Shown here piece by piece: positions 1 through 5,027 of a stretch of DNA of 7,911 bases. A program made the position numbers and the translations under genes. Under the pieces are notes generated by a model. That model was not told the origin of the DNA, ran no database searches, and was given only the letters and a program-made list of their open reading frames with translations. Origin of the DNA: Micrococcales bacterium. Its GTDB lineage: Bacteria; Actinomycetota; Actinomycetes; S36-B12; UBA5976. How positions within the stretch are numbered: the first letter of the stretch is position 1; each line of letters starts with the position of its first letter. Location: the NCBI GenBank assembly GCA_024640585.1, contig JAHEEQ010000058.1, positions 1-7,911 of the forward strand, given 5' to 3'.

Positions 1-15
1 CATCCCACAAAGAAA

Positions 16-47
16 AAAACCACTAAAGCCGAGACTTTAGTGGTTTT
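16..47 (-). terminator. Rho-independent terminator, probably the original tRNA-Phe terminator
   Basis: A perfect 13-bp inverted repeat (16-28 with 35-47) encloses a 6-base loop. It has A and T runs on both sides, so it could stop transcription from either direction. On the minus strand it ends in a long T run and lies about 30 bases beyond the left tRNA repeat. This is where the terminator of an uninterrupted tRNA-Phe gene should be. The role as the displaced tRNA terminator is inferred from position. Confidence 0.8.
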
Positions 48-76
48 CTAAGGCTATCGCGTGGAAAGCCTTGTTT

Positions 77-121
<45 letters not shown>

Positions 122-274
122 CGCTAATTTGGAAACTAAAGGTACATTATCTGCAAAGTATTTGCATCGTTTCACGAAAGTAGTGTGCATATTTTTCGGC
201 ATCTATGCACGATATCTCCGCAACGCATTTTCGCCTACCGCGCACGAGAGTCCAAGCGCAAAAGTCGGGGATAT

Positions 275-290
275 TGTTCTGATCGGAACA
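275..290. repeat. 16-bp palindromic motif, copy 1
   Basis: TGTTCTGATCGGAACA has 5-bp arms TGTTC and GAACA around a 6-base centre. A second copy at 5994-6009 differs at one base in the centre (A to G). Two near-identical 16-bp dyads in intergenic DNA 5.7 kb apart suggest a shared protein-binding site. The binding protein is unknown; the 309-residue protein or a host regulator are candidates. Confidence 0.5.
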
Positions 291-300
291 GCATTGCAAC

Positions 301-338
301 GGTGCTGACTGTCGTGGGAAACACGACACAACAGCATC
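301..338. other. Compound hairpin in the left end
   Basis: An inner 7-bp perfect stem (310-316 with 322-328) has a 5-base GGAAA loop. It is stacked through a small internal loop on an outer 7-bp stem (301-307 with 332-338, one G-T pair). The total of 14 pairs in 38 bases is strong for intergenic DNA. There is no T run after it on either strand, so it is not a standard terminator. It may be part of a small RNA or a recombination structure. Confidence 0.5.
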
Positions 339-508
339 ACGATTACGCTGAGTTTGCAAAGACAGCATTGACCGCTGTTCTACTGCCCTCAAAAAATCAC
401 ACAGTTGAAATCGCCTGCCTGATTTGCGAGCACACACCCTCTCAGTTAAGATGTTTTATTATTTTGATAGATGTAAGATAAGACCCCTACTAGTTGCAAA
501 GATATCGA

Positions 509-973
509 ATGCGCCTAACCAAATTTTCAGTGGCATTGATTGTGGCTGCAATGCTCCTCATTGCTTGCACTGCAAAACAAGACCCATTTATTGCCAATTT
601 GCAAACAGGCGTTGAATACAAGAGATACATCGACGGCTCTTGCGGAACTAGCCATCCAAACAAACATTGCCTATCAATCGAGGAATACAAAAAAATTTGT
701 GAAGCCTCAAAAAGCGTGACAAAACTTTCACTTGAGTTGAAAGCGACTGAGAGCGGCTACGCGGAAAGTGCTTTGCTTAAAGGTGGAAACATTCAAAATG
801 TTAAGGTCACTTGGGGAGCAACTGCAAGCGGAAAAGAATACTGTTTTGCTATTGTTTCGTTAAGTGGCTTAGTTGATGGAACGAGCAAAAAGATTCAAGC
901 AGAAGGCGTTGCTCAAAGTTTCATTAAAAATGAAAAAGGCGAAGTCCTTGTCTCGGGATTTTCTAGTTTTTAA
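509..973 (+). CDS. Small cysteine-containing lipoprotein (unknown family)
   Basis: Function is unknown. The 154-residue product starts with a lipoprotein signal peptide: basic residues at 2-5, a hydrophobic run at 8-19, and the lipobox LIAC with Cys20 as the lipidated residue. The mature part has four more cysteines (45, 54, 64, 112), which could form two disulfides in the periplasm. It ends in a beta-rich stretch with no transmembrane segment. ATG 509 is chosen over TTG 494 because it gives a normal-length signal peptide; neither has a strong Shine-Dalgarno sequence. The next lipoprotein gene begins 23 bases downstream in the same direction, so they are probably cotranscribed. Codon use looks more AT-rich than the central genes, which fits cargo of a different origin. 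The lipoprotein call is firm; I do not recognise the family. Confidence 0.8.
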   Translation: MRLTKFSVALIVAAMLLIACTAKQDPFIANLQTGVEYKRYIDGSCGTSHPNKHCLSIEEYKKICEASKSVTKLSLELKATESGYAESALLKGGNIQNVKVTWGATASGKEYCFAIVSLSGLVDGTSKKIQAEGVAQSFIKNEKGEVLVSGFSSF

Positions 974-996
974 CTTTTTATACAACAGGAGTAAAG

Positions 997-1407
997 ATGA
1001 AAAAAGTAAATTTATTTGCCTCAATTTTTGTAATAACTGTCCTACTCGGTTGTTCAAAAAATGATGGTGCGAAGACCGTCAAAGACAGCGCCACAACAAC
1101 ACAAGCAAGCACACCGCAATTTCCTGCGCGGCAAATTTTGGAACAAATTGGTGCTCAAAACGCCGTCAAATGTCTGTTTGTAAATTCAAAACTAGCACTA
1201 ACCAATGAGCCCACAATTAGCAAAGTAAGCACTGTCGCATCAAGGGCATTCAATGAAGTTGTTAAGTTAATTCCCGAAGCGGCTCAGGGCGCTCTTGCAC
1301 AAGCCGCAAACGTTGAATTGAGTGCAATGAATGTAGATGGTCAAATGAACTTGGCATTGCAGTGCAATGATGTAGTGAAACCCTATTGGCAACCGTTTAA
1401 TTACTAA
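997..1407 (+). CDS. Small lipoprotein, second of a pair
   Basis: Function is unknown. The 136-residue product has a classic lipoprotein signal: MKK start, hydrophobic core at 5-18, and the lipobox LLGC with Cys19. A low-complexity Lys/Thr/Ser linker follows (21-40), then a predicted helical globular part (44-136). Cys59 and Cys123 could form one disulfide. The start has a strong AGGAG ribosome-binding site 6 bases upstream. The gene follows the first lipoprotein by 23 bases, making a probable two-gene operon. It converges on the minus-strand gene ending at 1446. The 38 bases between hold an imperfect dyad (AGCG...CGCT around 1407-1432) that might act as a weak shared terminator. The tether-plus-domain layout fits an outer-membrane anchored periplasmic or surface protein, but no family is recognised. 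Confidence 0.82.
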   Translation: MKKVNLFASIFVITVLLGCSKNDGAKTVKDSATTTQASTPQFPARQILEQIGAQNAVKCLFVNSKLALTNEPTISKVSTVASRAFNEVVKLIPEAAQGALAQAANVELSAMNVDGQMNLALQCNDVVKPYWQPFNY

Positions 1408-1445
1408 GCGCCTTCGGTTAACTAGGTCGCTGCGCCCTACTCTTT

Positions 1446-1892
1446 CTATTTCGCAAGTTGCGGTTTTATCGCTTTGACCAAGTTTTGCTGTGCTTTCGCT
1501 ACTGACTGTTGGGCACGCATCTGTTTGGCTTGCTGATTGAGTTGCTTTGCACGGTCTGCGAGTGCCTTCACTTGCGCTTGCTGTGGGTTCAAGGGCTTCG
1601 CGGCTTCTACGACTGGCGAGAACGGCACATAAGCGCAGGTTCCATCGCGGAATAGTGCCGGTTCGGGATTTATACGGCTATGTGCTTGTGTGCGTTTAAC
1701 TTTGCTCTCCCGCACAATTTCCGAGACACTCACAACATTGCCCGCACCGTAAATGCGTAATAACAATGCCCGAGCCTGTGCCAAAGTGTCTGCCCCGATG
1801 CTGGTTGTGGCAGTAAGTGCGCGGTCTGGCAAATGAACTCTGACTGTTGCGCGGTAAGTGTGCAGTGATTGCGTGACCTCTGTAATCTTCAT
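1446..1892 (-). CDS. Unknown small protein with Q/K-rich coiled tail
   Basis: Function is unknown. The 148-residue product (from ATG 1892) has a compact N-terminal alpha/beta domain at about 1-62. That domain alternates hydrophobic strands (RATVRVHL) with a helix rich in Ala/Leu ending in a YGAGN turn. A linker with a Tyr-Val-Pro-Phe stretch follows near 88-92. The tail (103-145) is almost purely Gln, Lys and Ala and should form a helix or coiled coil. There is no signal peptide, so it is cytoplasmic. It is the second gene of an operon with the DUF6641-like gene, 58 bases apart with a strong hairpin between. ATG 1904 in the same frame would add four residues but lies inside that hairpin; the 1892 start lies just outside. 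A nucleic-acid- or protein-binding accessory role is only a guess. Confidence 0.75.
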   Translation of the reverse strand: MKITEVTQSLHTYRATVRVHLPDRALTATTSIGADTLAQARALLLRIYGAGNVVSVSEIVRESKVKRTQAHSRINPEPALFRDGTCAYVPFSPVVEAAKPLNPQQAQVKALADRAKQLNQQAKQMRAQQSVAKAQQNLVKAIKPQLAK

Positions 1893-1897
1893 AACGA

Positions 1898-1932
1898 TGC
1901 CCATTCGCAGTATTTAGTCTGCGAAGTGGGCA
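1898..1932 (-). promoter_or_regulatory. Intercistronic hairpin at the start of the downstream gene
   Basis: Arms 1898-1910 and 1919-1932 pair over 13 bp with one unpaired base (1926) and an 8-base loop. In the minus-strand transcript this hairpin ends only 5 bases before the start codon at 1892. It contains the alternative ATG at 1904 and the only G-rich segment that could serve as a Shine-Dalgarno sequence. It could limit translation of the second gene or couple it to the upstream gene. No T run follows, so a simple terminator is unlikely. Confidence 0.6.
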
Positions 1933-1950
1933 CCGAATCCCTTGACAGGA

Positions 1951-2397
1951 TTACTTTTTGAACTTGGCTCGCAACAGTTCGCTTGCGCTTTGGATTTGGC
2001 TATCAAGTTCGCCCGCTGTAATTGCTTGTTCAAGTTTTTTGAGCACATCAATCATCTCGTCAGCATCGCGGATTTCAATGCTGTTCTTGTCACCCTTTGC
2101 AGTCAAGGGCACAACTTTTGAACCGTAGCGCAGTTGGACACAAACTTTGTCGCCGTTGAAAAACCACCATTCTTTAACTTTCTTGGTGACTTCAACGACT
2201 TGCGACAAACCCGTTTCTTCATCACGCACACGGCGCAAGCGTTTTGCTGTGAATGTGTCACCCGCTTTGAGTGCGGTGGCAAGTGCGATTTGTTCGCGGA
2301 TTTTCTGGCACAACTTGTATCGGCGTGCGATCACGGGATCAGTGCCAGCGTTTCGCTTTGCATTGACCAACTTCAAAGAACCCAAGATTGACGGCAT
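1951..2397 (-). CDS. DUF6641-like protein, first gene of a minus-strand operon
   Basis: The 148-residue protein matches from memory the pattern of the DUF6641 family, found in genomic islands of proteobacteria and of unknown function. It has the opening MPSILGSLKL, a basic helix with RRYKL (26-30), the KVKEWWFF segment (74-80), the QLRYGSKV strand (89-95), and a C-terminal helix ending in LLRAKFKK. Length matches the family as I remember it. It has no signal peptide or membrane segment. ATG 2397 is chosen because AAAGGAG lies 7 bases upstream; the TTG two codons earlier would be too close to it. It leads the operon with the gene at 1446-1892. It diverges from the putative large RNA, so 2398-2504 should contain its promoter. 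The family assignment should be confirmed by profile search. Confidence 0.8.
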   Translation of the reverse strand: MPSILGSLKLVNAKRNAGTDPVIARRYKLCQKIREQIALATALKAGDTFTAKRLRRVRDEETGLSQVVEVTKKVKEWWFFNGDKVCVQLRYGSKVVPLTAKGDKNSIEIRDADEMIDVLKKLEQAITAGELDSQIQSASELLRAKFKK

Positions 2398-2504
2398 AAA
2401 CAAACTCCTTTGTGTAAAAGTGAGTTCATTCTTGTTCCACCCTTTTCAAATTCCTACACAGGACAACGGCGACCTGTTTGGTTTATTTCGGCTTTCCTTT
2501 GGTA

Positions 2505-2534
2505 TTGACTAAATAAACATAAGAACTGAATAAC
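2505..2534 (+). promoter_or_regulatory. Putative promoter for the large structured RNA
   Basis: TTGACT (2505-2510) resembles a -35 box (5 of 6 matches). Eighteen bases later AATAAC (2529-2534) is a moderate -10 box (4 of 6). Transcription would start near 2541, just before the first helices of the candidate RNA. The surrounding stretch is AT-rich. No coding start with a ribosome-binding site follows until 3537. Confidence 0.4.
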
Positions 2535-2540
2535 AAGTAA

Positions 2541-3440
2541 GCATCGCTTCAAAGAATGCCAGCAATCCGTTCGCATTGGTGTCGTGACGGTAGAAGGTGT
2601 GAGTTCAGCACACGCTTTGTGAGACTATCCCCGCAGGGACGCCTTAAATGAGCGATGAATCATCGCAACATTTCTCACATCGGAACGGTAATGGCTTGGT
2701 AACAAGTAAAAAGTCTAGTAGATACCAAAAAAGTTTGTCATAGCATCATTGAACACCTGAGAGATGCTTTAAAAATCGTTGTTGGTCACGGTAAGGAACA
2801 GAGCCAAGAGCAAACTTCTAACTAGCATTGAAAGAAAGTCATCGTGAAGGGCTAGGACTCCCTTTTCTTCATATGCACAGCAAGTATGCACTGATGATCC
2901 CAACTGGTTGTTTGCGTGGCGACGGAACAAGGCAAGAGCAAACCACCCCTTCGCTGTAGAAGGGTGGTTATGGCTCAAGTACAGGAGGCGAAATCACTAA
3001 TTCATATCACTTGATTGGAATCATTGAGACATCATCACTGATGAACAAAATAGCGCAGAGCAAGCGACCGAGCGCAGCGAAGGGAGTTGCGAATGCGCTT
3101 AGCGAACTGCGTTCGCTTCAATACCTGAAACATACGAACCCAAACAAGATATGAACTGCCACACCCATCAATACTTCGCACATCAAAGCCACTAAAAAAC
3201 AACACCGCGACAAAAGCCATACTTTCATCTATCCACTGGCTTCACATCGTCTGCGCGCTCAGGACAAGCGCTCGCACGATCACACAGACAGACTGGCGAA
3301 AAGCGTCTGTGAGCGATTGCATAGTGCAGGGACAAGTCCAAGTCAGTCCCGCTATCTGCATCGTCTCAATTCGCTGGGTTCACCAAAAACCAAAGCAAAT
3401 ACTTGGAAGACTTGGTTATGCGGTAAGTCTTTGATTTCCT
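2541..3440 (+). ncRNA. Candidate large structured non-coding RNA (about 900 nt)
   Basis: The stretch has no credible gene but a dense set of nested helices on the plus strand. (a) 2594-2601 with 2609-2617, one bulge. (b) 2618-2624 with 2673-2679 closes a junction holding hairpins 2628-2639 and 2652-2666. (c) CTTG-GTAA-CAAG at 2695-2706 is a GNRA tetraloop only on this strand. (d) 2715-2721 with 2818-2825 stacks on 2731-2737 with 2811-2817, enclosing hairpins 2742-2768 and 2782-2807. (e) 2839-2846 with 2889-2897 tightly encloses hairpins 2847-2864 and 2870-2888. (f) 2936-2976 is a long hairpin. (g) Others are 2975-3014, 3030-3043, 3071-3099, 3101-3117, 3246-3280, 3283-3311, 3311-3367 (18 bp in segments) and 3407-3431. 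Known giant ornate RNAs of phages and mobile elements (GOLLD, ROOL) have this scale and style. Class membership, ends and expression are not established; the stretch could also be a long leader of the recombinase gene. Confidence 0.6.
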
Positions 3441-3460
3441 TACCCCAACGACTTCCTCCC

Positions 3461-3479
3461 AAAAAGGATTGGCTTTTTT
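3461..3479 (+). terminator. Weak T-rich hairpin, possible 3' end of the structured RNA
   Basis: AAAAAG (3461-3466) pairs with CTTTTT (3473-3478) around a 6-base loop and runs into a T stretch. An alternative 4-bp CCAA/TTGG stem overlaps it. The stem is AT-rich and would be a poor terminator alone, but its place after the last strong helix fits the end of the RNA. Confidence 0.3.
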
Positions 3480-3520
3480 AATCAAAGGAGATCTACTAAA
3501 TACAGATCATCTCTTTGATT
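3480..3520 (+). promoter_or_regulatory. Long hairpin in the leader of the minimal recombinase
   Basis: Arms 3480-3492 and 3509-3520 pair over 12 bp with one bulged G (3488). The 16-base loop can extend the structure by a GATCT/AGATC pairing. It ends two bases before the ribosome-binding site AAAGGA (3523-3528). It could modulate translation, act as an attenuator, or be a two-armed binding site for the recombinase itself. Confidence 0.5.
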
Positions 3521-3536
3521 TGAAAGGAAATCGCAA

Positions 3537-4136
3537 ATGGCACAAGCAAAAGTTTTGACTGAAAAAGAAGTCAAAAAAGTCGTCAAACTCATTGACTCCA
3601 AGCGACACGCAACCCGCAATCGCTGTATGTTTTTATTGACGCACGGAACGGGGATGCGAGTTGGAGAAGTTGCCGCACTTCGCATTCAAGACGTGCTTGC
3701 CGCAGATGGGTCAATCAAGTCGGAGGTCTATCTGTCAGCACAACAGACGAAGGGCAGCAAGGGGCGCACTGTCTATCTGTCGGAGAAGATGCAACAGGAA
3801 GTGTCGTCATATCTACAAACTCGTTTTCGTCTTAAAGACTTGATCGCAGTCACATACACAGACACAAGCCGTGCGCTGTTCGCAACACAGAAAGATTGTC
3901 ATCGCGGATTCAGCGCATCAACTGCGTGCCAGATGTTTCACTATTGGTATAAGGAAGCGAAGATTGATGGCGCATCAAGTCATAGCGGGCGTCGCGGGTT
4001 TATCACTTCATTGGCTAACAAGGGCATCTCAGTTCGCATCTTGCAAGAGTTAGCGGGACACTCGTCGTTGGCAATCACGCAACGCTACATTGATGTGAAT
4101 CCATCAATGCTTCACAAAGCCGTTGAGATGCTTTAA
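3537..4136 (+). CDS. Minimal tyrosine recombinase (catalytic domain only)
   Basis: This is a site-specific DNA recombinase of the tyrosine (phage integrase) family, 199 residues. All signature residues are present. Arg41 is in GMRVGEVAALR, the beta-hairpin lysine is Lys72 or Lys75 in QTKGSKGRTV, and the HxxR box is His149-Arg152 (HSGRRG). His175 is in LAGHSS, and the nucleophile is Tyr184 in QRYIDV. The protein begins at the first helix of the catalytic domain. It lacks the N-terminal core-binding and arm-binding domains of ordinary 300-400 residue integrases, resembling FimB/FimE-type inversion recombinases in size. It has its own ribosome-binding site, 8 bases from ATG. It is not the tRNA integrase by position. 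Possible roles are inversion, dimer resolution or helping excision; its target site is not evident. Its stop codon overlaps that of the convergent gene. The family call is firm, the role is inference. Confidence 0.92.
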   Translation: MAQAKVLTEKEVKKVVKLIDSKRHATRNRCMFLLTHGTGMRVGEVAALRIQDVLAADGSIKSEVYLSAQQTKGSKGRTVYLSEKMQQEVSSYLQTRFRLKDLIAVTYTDTSRALFATQKDCHRGFSASTACQMFHYWYKEAKIDGASSHSGRRGFITSLANKGISVRILQELAGHSSLAITQRYIDVNPSMLHKAVEML

Positions 4137-4933
4137 CTTCTTCGCCAACTCGCAGAACGAGTAGCACGCTCAACCCAAGCGTGTGCCTCAGTAGATGGAA
4201 AAACGCCTTCACTGGCATTGGCAATCAAGTCACGGGCTTTCTCAATGTATTCCGTGACCTTCTGCGACATAAGAAAGTGTTTATCTTTAATCTGGACAAC
4301 TGTGTCACTTGGTTTGGCAACTAACTTCGGGTCAGCATTCATCGCCTCGCCCACCTCATACAACTTCACATTAGGATTGGTCTTGCGCAACTCTTGCTGA
4401 ACTTCGTAGGCTTTCAAATAAAGATTGATTGACTGCGATGAGAGTTTGCTTGAACGCATCTTGGCAGTTGCGGTGCTTTGTTGCCAACGATCAAACTGAC
4501 GATAGTGTGGGTGGTGCTTTTTCAGTAACGCATTGAACTGCGCTTTCAGCGTTGCGGGTGACACAGTCAATGGCACATCAAATCTAATGGTGTGTTCAGG
4601 CACATCTTCTGTTTCTGCTATTTGTGTGATGCGTCGAAAGTTCTTACCTTCACAAAACAAGTTAAACCCAACATCAACCCACCACTCATCAAATGTGGTG
4701 TTTCGCAAGTCACCAAACAACTCATAGGTTTTTTTCAATTTTTTGCTCTGCCAAACATCTGTATCAATTGCGTTGGCAAGATATGGGGATTGTTTGACGC
4801 ACAAATACCAAGCCTCATACAGCGAACCCCTCGCAACAGCCAATGACGAAGGCACCGTGTGACGCTTGAAGCGCACATCTTCGGGGAATCCTTTGAAGTA
4901 GAACGCGGGCTTAGGTAGTTGGTCAGATTGCAT
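4133..4933 (-). CDS. Unknown 266-residue island protein
   Basis: I do not recognise a characterised function. The product has an N-terminal part rich in aromatics: a YEAWYLCVKQSPY segment (39-51), then KKLKKTYELFGDL (64-76), FDEWWVDVGFNLF (81-93) and a basic linker. The centre (120-180) is charged and probably helical. The C-terminal half (185-260) has a LYEVGEAM motif and ends in a basic tail (WRRS). There is no signal peptide or membrane span, so it is cytoplasmic. Aromatic FDEWW-type segments of this kind occur in uncharacterised proteins of proteobacterial genomic islands, as far as I recall. ATG 4933 is chosen because upstream codons run into the divergent gene's leader; its ribosome-binding site is weak (AGG, 4 bases away). 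It diverges from the 309-residue gene, suggesting shared control, and its 3' end overlaps the recombinase stop codon. Confidence 0.82.
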   Translation of the reverse strand: MQSDQLPKPAFYFKGFPEDVRFKRHTVPSSLAVARGSLYEAWYLCVKQSPYLANAIDTDVWQSKKLKKTYELFGDLRNTTFDEWWVDVGFNLFCEGKNFRRITQIAETEDVPEHTIRFDVPLTVSPATLKAQFNALLKKHHPHYRQFDRWQQSTATAKMRSSKLSSQSINLYLKAYEVQQELRKTNPNVKLYEVGEAMNADPKLVAKPSDTVVQIKDKHFLMSQKVTEYIEKARDLIANASEGVFPSTEAHAWVERATRSASWRRS

Positions 4934-4956
4934 ATTGCCTAAGTTAAAAGTATTAA
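4928..4956 (+). promoter_or_regulatory. Possible promoter for the 309-residue protein
   Basis: TTGCAT (4928-4933) and TATTAA (4951-4956) are separated by 17 bases and would start transcription near 4963. The -35 box overlaps the start codon of the divergent gene, so the two genes would interfere or be controlled together. Matches to consensus are moderate (3 and 4 of 6). Confidence 0.35.
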
Positions 4957-4976
4957 TGCGCAGGACACTACTTTCA

Positions 4977-5010
4977 TCACAGCAACAAACCTTTATCAAC
5001 CCCGCTGTGA
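4977..5010 (+). promoter_or_regulatory. Inverted repeat in the divergent intergenic region
   Basis: TCACAGC (4977-4983) and GCTGTGA (5004-5010) form perfect 7-bp arms 20 bases apart, just before the ribosome-binding site (5015-5020). The geometry, with about 27 bp centre to centre, could suit a dimeric regulator. The site lies in the leader of a putative DNA-binding protein, so autoregulation is plausible but inferred. Confidence 0.45.
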
Positions 5011-5027
5011 CACGAAAGGATGGACAT

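Larger units (their letters stand above)
122..508. other. Gene-free left end, rich in inverted repeats
   Basis: No open frame here looks coding: the 98-codon frame starting at 185 lacks a ribosome-binding site and a recognisable composition. The stretch instead carries clustered dyads: 152-157 with 161-166 (6 bp, 3-base loop), 185-191 with 204-210 (7 bp), the palindrome at 275-290, a compound hairpin at 301-338, and 361-366 with 374-379. Either a structured RNA or protein-binding sites for integration and excision at the attL end would fit. The last 80 bases are AT-rich and probably hold the promoter of the lipoprotein pair, for example a TAAGAT at 474-479, but no good -35 box is visible. Confidence 0.5.

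Noticed and set aside
122..430. CRISPR array in the repeat-rich left end
   Set aside because: The repeats are inverted, differ from each other and lack regular spacing; no cas gene is present.
185..481. 98-codon open frame in the left end
   Set aside because: It has no ribosome-binding site, overlaps the hairpin cluster, and its composition does not look like a protein.
1408..1445. Bidirectional terminator between the convergent genes
   Set aside because: The dyad is imperfect and lacks a proper T run on either strand, so it is mentioned only as a possibility.
2769..3220. Short minus-strand frames within the structured stretch (2769-2978 and 3035-3220)
   Set aside because: Neither has a ribosome-binding site or a recognisable domain, and both are crossed by strong hairpins.
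2541..3440. Retron, group I or group II intron as an explanation of the structured stretch
   Set aside because: There is no reverse transcriptase or homing endonuclease gene. I could not find a group II domain V hairpin or a group I catalytic core, and no split gene flanks it.
4935..5027. N-terminal extension of the 309-residue protein
   Set aside because: The start has no ribosome-binding site and overlaps the divergent promoter region; ATG 5028 has AAAGGA at proper spacing.
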